Positions 1-6,102 of a DNA stretch of 11,182 bases are shown piece after piece; positions within the stretch are counted from its first letter, which is position 1, and every line of letters starts with the position of its first letter. Source of the DNA: Thermoguttaceae bacterium. Lineage in GTDB: Bacteria; Planctomycetota; Planctomycetia; Pirellulales; Thermoguttaceae. The position numbers were made by a program, and so were the translations under genes. The stretch is taken from assembly GCA_017454585.1 (NCBI GenBank), contig JAFTCU010000220.1, forward strand, positions 1 to 11,182. The letters are read 5' to 3'. The notes beneath the pieces were generated by a model, which was not told where the DNA came from, searched no databases, and worked only from the letters and a program-made list of their open reading frames with translations.

Positions 1-105
1 CTTTCGTTTCGTTTAATGAGCCTCCTGATTCCACTGGCAATCCATTTTCGATATGATGCGAGACACGAAGACGTGCCCATTTGGTCCCACATTCAGTCTT
101 CATGA
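1..105 (+). CDS. 3' end of unrecognised protein, paralogue of 9388-9984 (partial, cut by window edge)
   Basis: Only the last 34 codons and the TGA stop are in the window. The reading frame opens at base 1 and encodes a hydrophobic stretch (FRLMSLLIPLAIHFRYD) followed by RHEDVPIWS, ending in QSS. The same C-terminus, with a few changes, ends the minus-strand protein at 9388-9984, and the two DNAs match over 105 bp in inverted orientation with about 9 differences; similarity stops a few bases past the stop codon. Several differences change amino acids (H/Q, A/L, H/R), so this is a diverged paralogue and not a recent copy. I do not recognise the family. The gene is real as far as can be seen, because the reading frame is conserved between both copies. 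Confidence 0.7.
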   Translation, partial: LSFRLMSLLIPLAIHFRYDARHEDVPIWSHIQSS

Positions 106-195
106 TCAGCTGAATGGTCGCGGGGACCGAGTCGTTTCCAATGAATAACTCGCCCGCACCGGGTGTTCCGGCGTGGGGGATGAAACCGATTTGAC

Positions 196-201
196 AAGGA
201 G
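196..201 (+). promoter_or_regulatory. Ribosome binding site of the rhamnosidase-like gene
   Basis: AAGGAG lies 8 nt before the ATG at 210 and fixes that start. No convincing promoter was found between 105 and 196. Confidence 0.75.
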
Positions 202-209
202 ATATAGCC

Positions 210-2252
210 ATGAGACGAATCGTAATATTAGCCATAGCCGCATTTTTGGCGGTTTCAAACGCCCTGGCGGAGGAAGGCGTGTGGATCCGCTATCCGGGGG
301 ATTACGAAATGTGGCTCGGGAGCGACGTGCAGTCGCGCCGCATTGAGCATGGGATGCACTGCGGCGTGTTTTGGCCGGAATACTCGCATTGGCCGCAGGT
401 GACGTTCGAGAAGAATGTGAATCTCGAAAAACCGGAGCGTATCAAGGTCGAAGCTTGTGGGGATGCGTACATCCAGTCACCGGGAAATATCTTCCCCGAT
501 GCCGAAGGCTGCGCGACACTTCCTCAGGGAAACTACACCATCCAGATCCGCGTCAAGAACGCAGTCGAGCCGCCCGCGTTGAAGATCGGCGGTCCGACCG
601 TCAAGACCGACAAATCATGGCGCGTCCGATGGCGCCCCATGGAATCGTGCCAGGTGGCCACGGACGAGAACGATTGCCGGATGGCGTACAAAACCTTCGA
701 ACCGGTCAAAACGGAACTGGACGGCAAGGGTGGGCTTGTCGCCGACTTCGGCCGGGAGACGATGGGCCTTCTTGAATACGTCGTGGAAGGCAGCGGATCC
801 TTCCGCATCATCTACGCAGAAAGCGAAGAAGAGGCCAAAGCCGGCACCGAGGCGGACGTGTGGGAGGAATTCAACATTCCCGAAAGTAACAAGGAATCCA
901 GGCGCCGCACGCCTTTCGCAATGGCGCTTCGATTTGCGAGGTTCCAGGTCCTTTCGGGGGATCTGAAGATCAAGAGCGTCAAACTGATTTACGAATACCT
1001 GCCCATTCCCTATCGCGGCGCGTTCCGCTGCAACGATGAAGAGATCAACAAAATCTGGGATGTGGCGGCCTATACGCTCCATTTGACCACTCGCGAGTTC
1101 TATCTGGACGGCATCAAGCGCGACCGCTGGGTCTGGTCGGGCGACACTCGCCAAAGCGTGAACATGGCGGCGTACCTCTTCGCGGACAACCCGGTCGCAA
1201 GGCGCACGCTGACCCTGCTCGGAGGCAAAGACCCGATCGGCGCGCACGTCAACACGATCCTCGACTATACATTCTTCTGGATCATTGCCGTGGACGAGTA
1301 CTACATGTACTCCGGCGATACGGAATTCCTGAAGCAGATCTGGCCGCGTGTCAAGGCGTATGCGGACTGGAGTTTGTCGCGCACCGACAAGGACTCCTTC
1401 GCGGTCGGACGGCCGGGAGATTGGGTGTTTATCGACTGGGCGCCCGGGCCGATGAGTCTTCATGGCGGGGCCGTATCGTTCCAGCAGGTGCTCTTTGCCG
1501 AGTCGCTCCGGATCGCGGCCCAAATGGCCAGTGTGGCAGGTGACGAGGCCAAGGCCAGGGAATACGGCAAAAAAGGCGCCGAGCTGCGCGCGAAAATCAT
1601 GCCCACGTTCTGGAACGACGAGCGCAAGGCCCTGATGCACTTCAAGCCCGAAAACGGCGAACCGGCCAGGGAGCTGACCCGCTACGCCAACATTTTCGGC
1701 ATTTTCCTCGGCTACTTCGACGACGCGCAGAAAGAGGCGGTCGTCCGGAACGTGCTCGACAACCCCGACGTAATGGGCATCAAGACCCCGTACTGGCAGT
1801 ACTACGAACTGGAAAGCCTTTGCGCGATCGGACGTCAGGAAACCGTTCTCAAGCGCATCAAGGATTACTGGGGCGGAATGCTGAAACTCGGCGCGACCAG
1901 TTTCTGGGAAGAATACGATCCGAGGGTGGAAGGCGTGCAGCACTACGCGATGTACGGCCGCCCGTTCGGCAAGTCACTCTGCCATGCGTGGGGCGCGAGT
2001 CCCGTCTATCTCCTGCCAAAGTATTTCCTCGGCGTAAAACCCACGAAACCCGGATGGGAGGAGTACGAGGTGCGCCCGAATCTCGGCGGTCTTGAGTGGA
2101 TGGAGGGGACGATTCCGACTCCGTTTGGCGAAATCTGCGTCAAGGTACACGGCGACAAAATCGAGGTGCGCTCCACCGGCGGCAAAGGTACGCTTATTTA
2201 TCCAGACGGCCGCCGGGAGATCATTTTGCAGCAGACTGTTACGCATGAATGA
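210..2252 (+). CDS. Exported GH78-type alpha-L-rhamnosidase-like protein
   Basis: Likely hydrolyses terminal alpha-L-rhamnose from plant or microbial glycans outside the cytoplasm. Residues 1-20 form a signal peptide (basic MRR, hydrophobic core, cleavage after ALA). Residues about 21-265 are beta-rich, as in the N-terminal sandwich domains of this family. Residues about 270-600 are the (alpha/alpha)6 catalytic region, and 605-680 the C-terminal beta domain. Family hallmarks are visible: DGIKRDRWVWSGD with acidic residues D300, D305 and D312; TSFWEE with E567, the expected general base; and HAWGASPVYLLPKYFLG with H592. At 680 aa it is shorter than many GH78 enzymes, which often carry extra carbohydrate-binding modules. 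The start is set by AAGGAG at 196-201. It stands alone, followed by a 250-bp repeat-rich gap. Fold assignment is strong; substrate specificity is inferred, since this superfamily also contains enzymes for other sugars. Confidence 0.88.
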   Translation: MRRIVILAIAAFLAVSNALAEEGVWIRYPGDYEMWLGSDVQSRRIEHGMHCGVFWPEYSHWPQVTFEKNVNLEKPERIKVEACGDAYIQSPGNIFPDAEGCATLPQGNYTIQIRVKNAVEPPALKIGGPTVKTDKSWRVRWRPMESCQVATDENDCRMAYKTFEPVKTELDGKGGLVADFGRETMGLLEYVVEGSGSFRIIYAESEEEAKAGTEADVWEEFNIPESNKESRRRTPFAMALRFARFQVLSGDLKIKSVKLIYEYLPIPYRGAFRCNDEEINKIWDVAAYTLHLTTREFYLDGIKRDRWVWSGDTRQSVNMAAYLFADNPVARRTLTLLGGKDPIGAHVNTILDYTFFWIIAVDEYYMYSGDTEFLKQIWPRVKAYADWSLSRTDKDSFAVGRPGDWVFIDWAPGPMSLHGGAVSFQQVLFAESLRIAAQMASVAGDEAKAREYGKKGAELRAKIMPTFWNDERKALMHFKPENGEPARELTRYANIFGIFLGYFDDAQKEAVVRNVLDNPDVMGIKTPYWQYYELESLCAIGRQETVLKRIKDYWGGMLKLGATSFWEEYDPRVEGVQHYAMYGRPFGKSLCHAWGASPVYLLPKYFLGVKPTKPGWEEYEVRPNLGGLEWMEGTIPTPFGEICVKVHGDKIEVRSTGGKGTLIYPDGRREIILQQTVTHE

Positions 2253-2267
2253 AGAGAGCGTTGTGAT

Positions 2268-2297
2268 AAAAACTCACGCAAAGTCCGCTAAGTGTTA
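2268..2297 (+). repeat. GCAAAG-type dispersed repeat, left arm
   Basis: CTCACGCAAAGTCCGC occupies 2273-2288. Its part CGCAAAGTCCGC (2277-2288) is the exact reverse complement of GCGGACTTTGCG at 2354-2365, and CTCA at 2273 pairs with TGAG at 2374, so the two arms could fold into one long hairpin. The same 16 bases recur at 3421-3436. Confidence 0.75.
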
Positions 2298-2333
2298 AAG
2301 AGAAGATTGGAAATTGCGTTTGTACCGCCATCT

Positions 2334-2470
2334 TAAACCACCTTTAAAACTTTGCGGACTTTGCGAACTTCGAGTGAGATAAATCAATCACATAACGGCC
2401 CCAACGTAAGAAAAAGTGGTCTCCGTTATTTGAGTGAATGCCGAGGGACCAGCGTCCCTCCAATCGAATA
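2334..2470 (+). repeat. Dispersed intergenic repeat, copy A (second copy at 5422-5561)
   Basis: Bases 2334-2385 match 5422-5473 with only two differences over 52 positions. Similarity then loosens, and it returns at a terminal hairpin (2443-2460 versus 5534-5551). Both copies have the same orientation and sit just upstream of a gene block (the SUMF1 protein here, marR at the other copy). No coding frame is conserved. It looks like a non-coding repeat family of this genome. Confidence 0.8.
2443..2460 (+). repeat. Perfect hairpin GAGGGAC-CAGC-GTCCCTC
   Basis: A 7-bp perfect stem with a four-base loop closes repeat copy A. It could act as a transcription terminator or mRNA-stabilising hairpin, but no T-run follows, so a repeat-associated role is likelier. 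Confidence 0.7.
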
Positions 2471-2501
2471 AAATAAAGAAGGATTTTCATCGAGGTGAAT
2501 T

Positions 2502-3281
2502 ATGAAAAAACCGCTTGCAGTCCTTGCCCTTTTGCTTTTGGGTATCTTTTGGGTATCCTACAGTTGGGCTGACGAACCTCCTTCTAACCCTAAAGCTGGA
2601 GATCGAATCGTTCTGACTGCAGACGGGATCGAGTACACTTTCCGTTGGTGCCCGCCGGGTGAGTTTATGATGGGTGGGGATAAATACGATTTTGAAAAGC
2701 CGGTACACAAGGTAAAAATCACCAGGGGGTTCTGGCTTCTTGAGACAGAGGTCACGCAGGCGATGTGGGAGAGCGTGATGGGCGTGAATCCGAGCTTTTT
2801 CAAGGGAAAGCGGAATCCGGTCGAGCAGGCAACTTGGAACGACTGCCAGGAATTCTGCAAGGAATTAAGCCAGAAGTTAGGTCGGCAGGTCCAGCTTCCT
2901 ACAGAGGCGCAGTGGGAATACGCCTGCAGGGCGGGTGGGACGGGGGCTTACGCAGGAACTCTTGACGAGTTGGCGTGGTACAATGGTAATTCGACGAGGA
3001 CTCACGAAGTGCGTCAGAAGAAGCCGAACGCGTGGGGCTTGTATGATATTCACGGGAACGTATATGAGTGGTGTTCCGATTACTATGACGCTGATTATTA
3101 CGGCAGGTCGCCAATGAGCGATCCGGAAAACACAACCGCTTCTGCGAACCGCGTGAGCCGAGGAGGCGGCTGGTTCAGCATCGCCGAGGATTGCCGGTCG
3201 GGATACCATTACGGTTTGGATCCTGATGTCTCGGGATTCGACCTTGGCTTGCGTGTCCTTTTAGTTCCCGGTCAGGAGTAA
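2502..3281 (+). CDS. Exported SUMF1/FGE-fold protein, probably not a functional formylglycine-generating enzyme
   Basis: The 259-aa protein has a signal peptide (MKK, a hydrophobic run from about residue 5 to 18, cleavage near SWA|DEP) and then a single SUMF1 (FGE-sulfatase) domain filling the rest. Typical family motifs are present: PPGEFMMG, ETEVTQAMWESVMG, LPTEAQWEYACRAG, GNVYEWCSDYY, VSRGGGWF and GLRV near the end. In genuine aerobic FGE two cysteines five residues apart bind copper. Here the second is kept (C231), but the first position is serine (S226), so sulfatase activation is unlikely. Members like this are common in Lentisphaerae and Planctomycetes and their roles are mostly unknown. 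GAGGTGA at 2492-2498 supports the ATG. No sulfatase gene is nearby, and the gene appears monocistronic between two repeat-rich gaps. Confidence 0.88.
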   Translation: MKKPLAVLALLLLGIFWVSYSWADEPPSNPKAGDRIVLTADGIEYTFRWCPPGEFMMGGDKYDFEKPVHKVKITRGFWLLETEVTQAMWESVMGVNPSFFKGKRNPVEQATWNDCQEFCKELSQKLGRQVQLPTEAQWEYACRAGGTGAYAGTLDELAWYNGNSTRTHEVRQKKPNAWGLYDIHGNVYEWCSDYYDADYYGRSPMSDPENTTASANRVSRGGGWFSIAEDCRSGYHYGLDPDVSGFDLGLRVLLVPGQE

Positions 3282-3311
3282 GCGCTCTCAGCTTTCTCAC
3301 CCCTTCCCCGT

Positions 3312-3353
3312 CACCGGCCTATAATACGCCAAAATCCCGAACGCCCGTCCGTG
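3312..3353 (-). repeat. Short repeat shared with 7239-7280 (tail of a PIN-gene remnant)
   Basis: The plus strand begins CACCGGCCTATAATA in both copies. The next bases differ mainly by C/T changes. At 7239 the copy runs into the end of a recognisable PIN-domain reading frame on the minus strand. Here that reading frame is no longer recognisable, so this copy is probably the tail of a second, more decayed remnant. Confidence 0.6.
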
Positions 3354-3384
3354 TCCTCGGCAAGCGGCTGGCGGAGAAATCCCG

Positions 3385-3455
3385 ATCACATAATTAACCT
3401 GTCGAAAGGAATGGTAAAAACTCACGCAAAGTCCGCAACGTTCGCAAAGTTTTAA
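3385..3455 (+). repeat. Dispersed repeat, rearranged copy next to the ABM gene
   Basis: The first part (ATCACATAATT... at 3385) resembles the segment following 2385 and 5473 in the other copies. It is joined to CTCACGCAAAGTCCGC (3421-3436) and a further GCAAAG unit ending in GTTTTAA at 3455. This is the same material as at 2268-2385, in a different order and partly opposite orientation. It ends 24 bp before the proposed start of the next gene, which therefore lacks an obvious ribosome binding site of its own. Confidence 0.65.
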
Positions 3456-3479
3456 ATGAAAAAGATTTGAAAAGACATT

Positions 3480-3932
3480 TTGAATACTACATCTACGATC
3501 CATACAAAGTTTCACCCGGGTTCAAAATCACGATGGTTTATCATGGCCGCGGCGGTTTGTGCTGTTTTGGCGCTGCTGACACTTGAGGCGAAAGCGGAAG
3601 AACTGCTCGTCCGAATTGCGGAAATCGAGGTTTATCCGGAACATCTGGAAGCCTACCTCGCGGCCGCGAAGACCGTCGGAGCAGAGTCGGTCGCCAAAGA
3701 ACCGGGAGTCGTGTGTATCTTCCCGATGCAGAAGAAGGAACAGCCGACGCAGATCCGCATCGTCGAAATCTACCGCGGCGAGGCGGCATACAAGGCTCAC
3801 CTCAAAACGCCGCATTTCAAGACGTACAAGGAGGGAACGCTGCACATGGTGAAGTCGCTCCACCTCGCGCCAATGCAGCCGCTCGACCTGGAACACATGA
3901 ACCTGATTTTCAAAAAGGAAGCCGGGAAATGA
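3480..3932 (+). CDS. Exported antibiotic-biosynthesis-monooxygenase (ABM) domain protein
   Basis: Residues 40 to about 130 form an ABM (YgiN-like) ferredoxin-fold domain. E74-P75-G76, Y98 and the H107...P111-H112-F113 segment are typical of the family. Known relatives are small cofactor-free oxygenases or quinol monooxygenases, usually about 100 aa and cytoplasmic. This one is 150 aa because a signal peptide precedes the domain: a basic segment (KSR), hydrophobic residues 22-35 and cleavage after AKA (39). The proposed start is TTG at 3480; ATG at 3543 (residue 22) would remove the basic residues and neither has a good ribosome binding site. An in-frame ATG AAA AAG ATT TGA sits at 3456-3470, just after a repeat, hinting that the original 5' end was disturbed. 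The stop overlaps the next start (ATGA). Confidence 0.8.
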   Translation: MNTTSTIHTKFHPGSKSRWFIMAAAVCAVLALLTLEAKAEELLVRIAEIEVYPEHLEAYLAAAKTVGAESVAKEPGVVCIFPMQKKEQPTQIRIVEIYRGEAAYKAHLKTPHFKTYKEGTLHMVKSLHLAPMQPLDLEHMNLIFKKEAGK

Positions 3933-4276
3933 AGATCGTCAAAATCACTGTGCTTGAGACCTCGCTGAACCAGGCCTTCTGCGAGGAATATGCCGTGGAG
4001 GGGCTGGAACCCTGCCCCATCCTGAAGCCGGGGCAGGTGTTTTACGCGACGAATACCTGTCCGAAAGGAATGTGCGACGCGGCCTGGCGCACGATCAACC
4101 AGTACGTCTTCGCGCTTGCCTGCGGAGTGCGTGAGTTCTACGGCGGCGGCTGGATGAAGAACCCGGGCGAGGTGATCACGTGCTGCAACGACGGACTTCG
4201 GCCCGTGTATTTCAAACTTGAGGCAACCAACGAAGAGGCCGGGCCTTTTCTTGGCAAGGAATCATTTCAACAGTAG
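3929..4276 (+). CDS. TIGR04076 family protein
   Basis: A 115-aa protein without signal peptide. It matches from memory the TIGR04076 family of unknown function: an N-terminal KIVKITVLE strand, a PCPILKPGQVF turn, CDAAWRTINQYVFALACG, WMKNPGE and the hallmark TCCNDGLRPVYFKLE near the end. It has eight cysteines, including the CC pair, which would suit a metal- or redox-linked role, but no function is established. The ATG at 3929 overlaps the upstream TGA by four bases, with AAGGA at 3915-3919 in front, so translation is probably coupled to the ABM gene. The next gene starts 12 bp after its stop, completing a three-gene unit. The start is preferred over the in-frame upstream ATG at 3713, which would lie deep inside the ABM gene. 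Confidence 0.85.
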   Translation: MKIVKITVLETSLNQAFCEEYAVEGLEPCPILKPGQVFYATNTCPKGMCDAAWRTINQYVFALACGVREFYGGGWMKNPGEVITCCNDGLRPVYFKLEATNEEAGPFLGKESFQQ

Positions 4277-4288
4277 AAGGAGCAAACT

Positions 4289-5329
4289 ATGATCAAACAA
4301 ATTACAGGAGGAATCCTCATGACACTGGCAATCGTGGTAAACGCAGCGGCATTGACGCCCAAAGAAACCTCTATCGTCGATATTGGCGCAGCAGTGGCGC
4401 GCGGCGAGCAGGACAAACTTGCGGAAGCGCTTAAAATCGGTTTTGATACAGGGCTGACGCTCAACGAGGCGAAGGAACTCGTCGGGCAGCTTTACGCCTA
4501 TTGTGGTTTTCCTCGCGCTCTCAATGCGGCCGTGACGCTGATGACAGTCGCCAAAGAGTGCAACCCTCCCGAGGGAAACAAGCCTTCGGCGTTCAAGGCC
4601 GACTATAACGCGCTTGCCGACGGCACTGCGAATCAGACAAAACTCTGCGGTGCGCCCGTGAAAGGCCCGCTTTTCGATTTTCATCCGCAGCTTGACGAAT
4701 ATCTGAAGGCGCATCTGTTCGGCGACATTTTCGAGCGCGACAATCTCGACTGGCGTACCCGCGAGATCGTCACCATTGCCGCACTTGCGGCCCGCCCGGA
4801 GACGGAGCCTCAGCTCAAGGCGCACATCGCCATCGGCAAGGGAAACGGCATCTCCGACGAACAGGCGGCGGAGATCGTGCGACGCGTTCAGCTCCCACAA
4901 GACCCGAAAGACCTTCCCGCTGACTGGTCGCCTATCCCGGTTGGCGAGCCGAACACCGCGTACGCGAAGTTTTTCATCGGGAGGAGCTACCTCCACAAGC
5001 TGACGCTCGACCAGGTTCCGGCGTTCGGCGTGACGTTCGAGCCGGGCTGCCGCAACAACTGGCACGTCCACCACGCAAAGACCGGCGGCGGGCAGATGCT
5101 CATCGTTACGGCTGGCGAGGGGTACTATCAGGAATGGGGCAAACCGGCGCGGCGGATCGTGAAAGGCGACACGGTGAACATTCCCGCCGGAGTCAAGCAC
5201 TGGCACGGCGCCGCGCCCGACTCGTGGTTCCAGCACATCGCGCTGGAAGTCCCCGGCACGGAACAGTCCAACGAGTGGCTGGTGCCGGTCGATGACGCCG
5301 CCTACGCCGAGGCGGTGGGGCAGAACTGA
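4289..5329 (+). CDS. Exported carboxymuconolactone decarboxylase-like / cupin fusion protein
   Basis: The 346-aa protein has a short signal-like N-terminus (K3, hydrophobic to about residue 22). It is followed by two CMD/AhpD-like helical segments (about 28-90 and 125-190; WRTREIVTIAALAAR and AHIAIGKGNGISDEQ are typical) and a C-terminal cupin (about 235-325). Cupin metal ligands are visible: H259, H261 (and H262), Q269 in the place usually held by glutamate, and H304/H306 in PAGVKHWHGAAP. Such fusions are annotated as CMD family proteins; the substrate is unknown and the decarboxylase name is only inherited. Start choice: ATG 4289 has AAGGAG at 4277-4282, while ATG 4319 has an even better AGGAGG at 4306-4311 but would delete the only basic residue of the export signal. 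It is the last gene of the ABM unit. Confidence 0.85.
   Translation: MIKQITGGILMTLAIVVNAAALTPKETSIVDIGAAVARGEQDKLAEALKIGFDTGLTLNEAKELVGQLYAYCGFPRALNAAVTLMTVAKECNPPEGNKPSAFKADYNALADGTANQTKLCGAPVKGPLFDFHPQLDEYLKAHLFGDIFERDNLDWRTREIVTIAALAARPETEPQLKAHIAIGKGNGISDEQAAEIVRRVQLPQDPKDLPADWSPIPVGEPNTAYAKFFIGRSYLHKLTLDQVPAFGVTFEPGCRNNWHVHHAKTGGGQMLIVTAGEGYYQEWGKPARRIVKGDTVNIPAGVKHWHGAAPDSWFQHIALEVPGTEQSNEWLVPVDDAAYAEAVGQN
4306..4311 (+). promoter_or_regulatory. Second strong ribosome binding site inside the CMD-cupin 5' end
   Basis: AGGAGG lies 7 nt before an in-frame ATG at 4319, while the chosen start at 4289 has its own AAGGAG. Two well-formed starts 30 bp apart could give forms with different N-termini. 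Confidence 0.45.
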
Positions 5330-5354
5330 CGCGCTGTACCCTAAACCAATTTAG

Positions 5355-5426
5355 CCACAAAGAACGCAAAGGACGCAAAGAGATATGGATGAGTTGAACG
5401 CAGCGTTTACGCAGCGCGTCGTAAAC
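5355..5426 (+). repeat. GCAAAG microrepeat plus short inverted repeat
   Basis: Bases 5355-5381 contain three close copies of the unit (A/G)ACGCAAAG or its variant CACAAAGA. GTTTAC at 5405-5410 is repeated inverted as GTAAAC at 5421-5426. Together with repeat copy B immediately downstream this fills the gap after the CMD-cupin gene. No terminator with a T-run was found. Confidence 0.6.
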
Positions 5427-5561
5427 CACCTTTAAAACTTTGCGGACTTTGTGAACTTCGCGTGAGATAAATCTAAATCATATAATTGTTCTGACGAAAT
5501 GAACAAATTGTCTTCATTATTGGGATGAATGGTGAGGGACCCACGTCCCTCAAATCGAGCA
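5422..5561 (+). repeat. Dispersed intergenic repeat, copy B (with hairpin at 5534-5551)
   Basis: Same family as 2334-2470. The first 52 bases differ at two positions, the middle has diverged, and the end carries the hairpin GAGGGAC-CCAC-GTCCCTC (5534-5551; same stem, different loop). Conservation of the stem with a changed loop suggests the structure is maintained. Confidence 0.8.
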
Positions 5562-5622
5562 TCCGTATTATAAACGCTTCTGAAAATATGTCAATGGAAT
5601 TTCTTTTTTATTCTACCCCCCC

Positions 5623-5651
5623 TTGACATAGTTAGATGTCTAACATATAAT
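5623..5651 (+). promoter_or_regulatory. Consensus sigma-70-type promoter of the marR operon
   Basis: TTGACA (5623-5628) and TATAAT (5646-5651) are separated by exactly 17 bp. Transcription would start near 5658-5660, only a few bases before the ATG at 5662. Confidence 0.9.
5631..5644 (+). promoter_or_regulatory. Probable MarR operator in the promoter spacer
   Basis: GTTAGATGTCTAAC is a perfect 6-bp inverted repeat with a 2-bp centre, lying entirely between the -35 and -10 boxes, where a bound MarR dimer would block RNA polymerase. Similarity of the flanks (ATA/TAT) extends the symmetry a little. That it is bound by the adjacent MarR protein is inferred from position and from how MarR family operators normally look. 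Confidence 0.8.
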
Positions 5652-5661
5652 ATACGCCATC

Positions 5662-6102
5662 ATGCGAGAAATTGGTAAACTAGTAGCGAGAATACATGAA
5701 GCATCCCACAAATGGCTCATGGGGGAACTGGCTGCGGCGGGGCTGAAGTCGCTTGTGCCGTCGCATGGGGATGTATTGGCCTATCTCTTTGCGCACGGCG
5801 AGGCTACGATGCACGAGTTGGCGGACTTTGCGCACCGCACGAGGCCGACCATGACCGTGCTTGTGGACAAGATGGAGTCGGCGGGGCTTGTGAAGCGCGA
5901 GGCGTCCAAGGTCGATTCGCGCAGCACAGTCGTTCGCTTGACCGAACGCGGCGAGGCGTTGCGTGGGGCGTTCGAGTCCATTTCAAGTCGTTTTATCGAG
6001 ATGCTTTACACCGGGGTTTCGGAGAAGGAGGCCGAAACGGTGGAGCGTACCCTGTCAAAGATTTTGTCAAACATAGAACAACCGAAAGGAAAAACACCAT
6101 GA
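5662..6102 (+). CDS. MarR family transcriptional regulator
   Basis: A 146-aa protein of normal MarR length. A winged helix-turn-helix spans about residues 45-105 (MHELADFAHRTRPTMTVLVD, then AGLVKREASKVDSRSTVVRL as the wing), flanked by the N- and C-terminal helices that form the dimer interface. It probably represses its own operon through the palindrome at 5631-5644 and releases on binding a small phenolic, quinone or oxidant, as usual for the family. The ATG is preceded by no Shine-Dalgarno sequence, and the predicted transcription start is only about 2-4 nt upstream, so the mRNA is probably leaderless or nearly so. Its stop overlaps the next gene by four bases (ATGA). The ligand cannot be predicted from sequence. 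Confidence 0.92.
   Translation: MREIGKLVARIHEASHKWLMGELAAAGLKSLVPSHGDVLAYLFAHGEATMHELADFAHRTRPTMTVLVDKMESAGLVKREASKVDSRSTVVRLTERGEALRGAFESISSRFIEMLYTGVSEKEAETVERTLSKILSNIEQPKGKTP

Noticed and set aside
191..196. TTGACA before the rhamnosidase gene as a -35 box
   Set aside because: It overlaps the ribosome binding site and is 14 bp from the start codon, with no room for a -10 box.
615..1943. 442-codon open frame on the minus strand
   Set aside because: It lies wholly opposite the rhamnosidase gene, whose domains and motifs are clear. Long antisense frames are common in GC-rich genes, and the product resembles no family.
2443..2460. GAGGGAC/GTCCCTC hairpins as CRISPR-type or classic terminator elements
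   Set aside because: There are only two copies, 3 kb apart with no spacers, and no T-run follows either stem.
3320..3325. TATAAT at 3320 and 7247 as -10 boxes
   Set aside because: Both lie inside the duplicated PIN-gene tail, and neither has a -35-like hexamer at 16-18 bp.
3297..3515. 72-codon minus-strand frame ending ILAYYRPVTGKG
   Set aside because: The apparent similarity to the 7239 region is due to the shared DNA repeat; in the other copy the frame that matches PIN proteins is a different one.
4262..5236. 324-codon open frame on the minus strand
   Set aside because: Antisense shadow of the CMD-cupin gene, arginine-rich with no recognisable domain.
5712..6098. Upstream extension of the NAD(P)-binding protein frame
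   Set aside because: It overlaps marR in another frame. The Rossmann strand begins right at the ATG at 6099.
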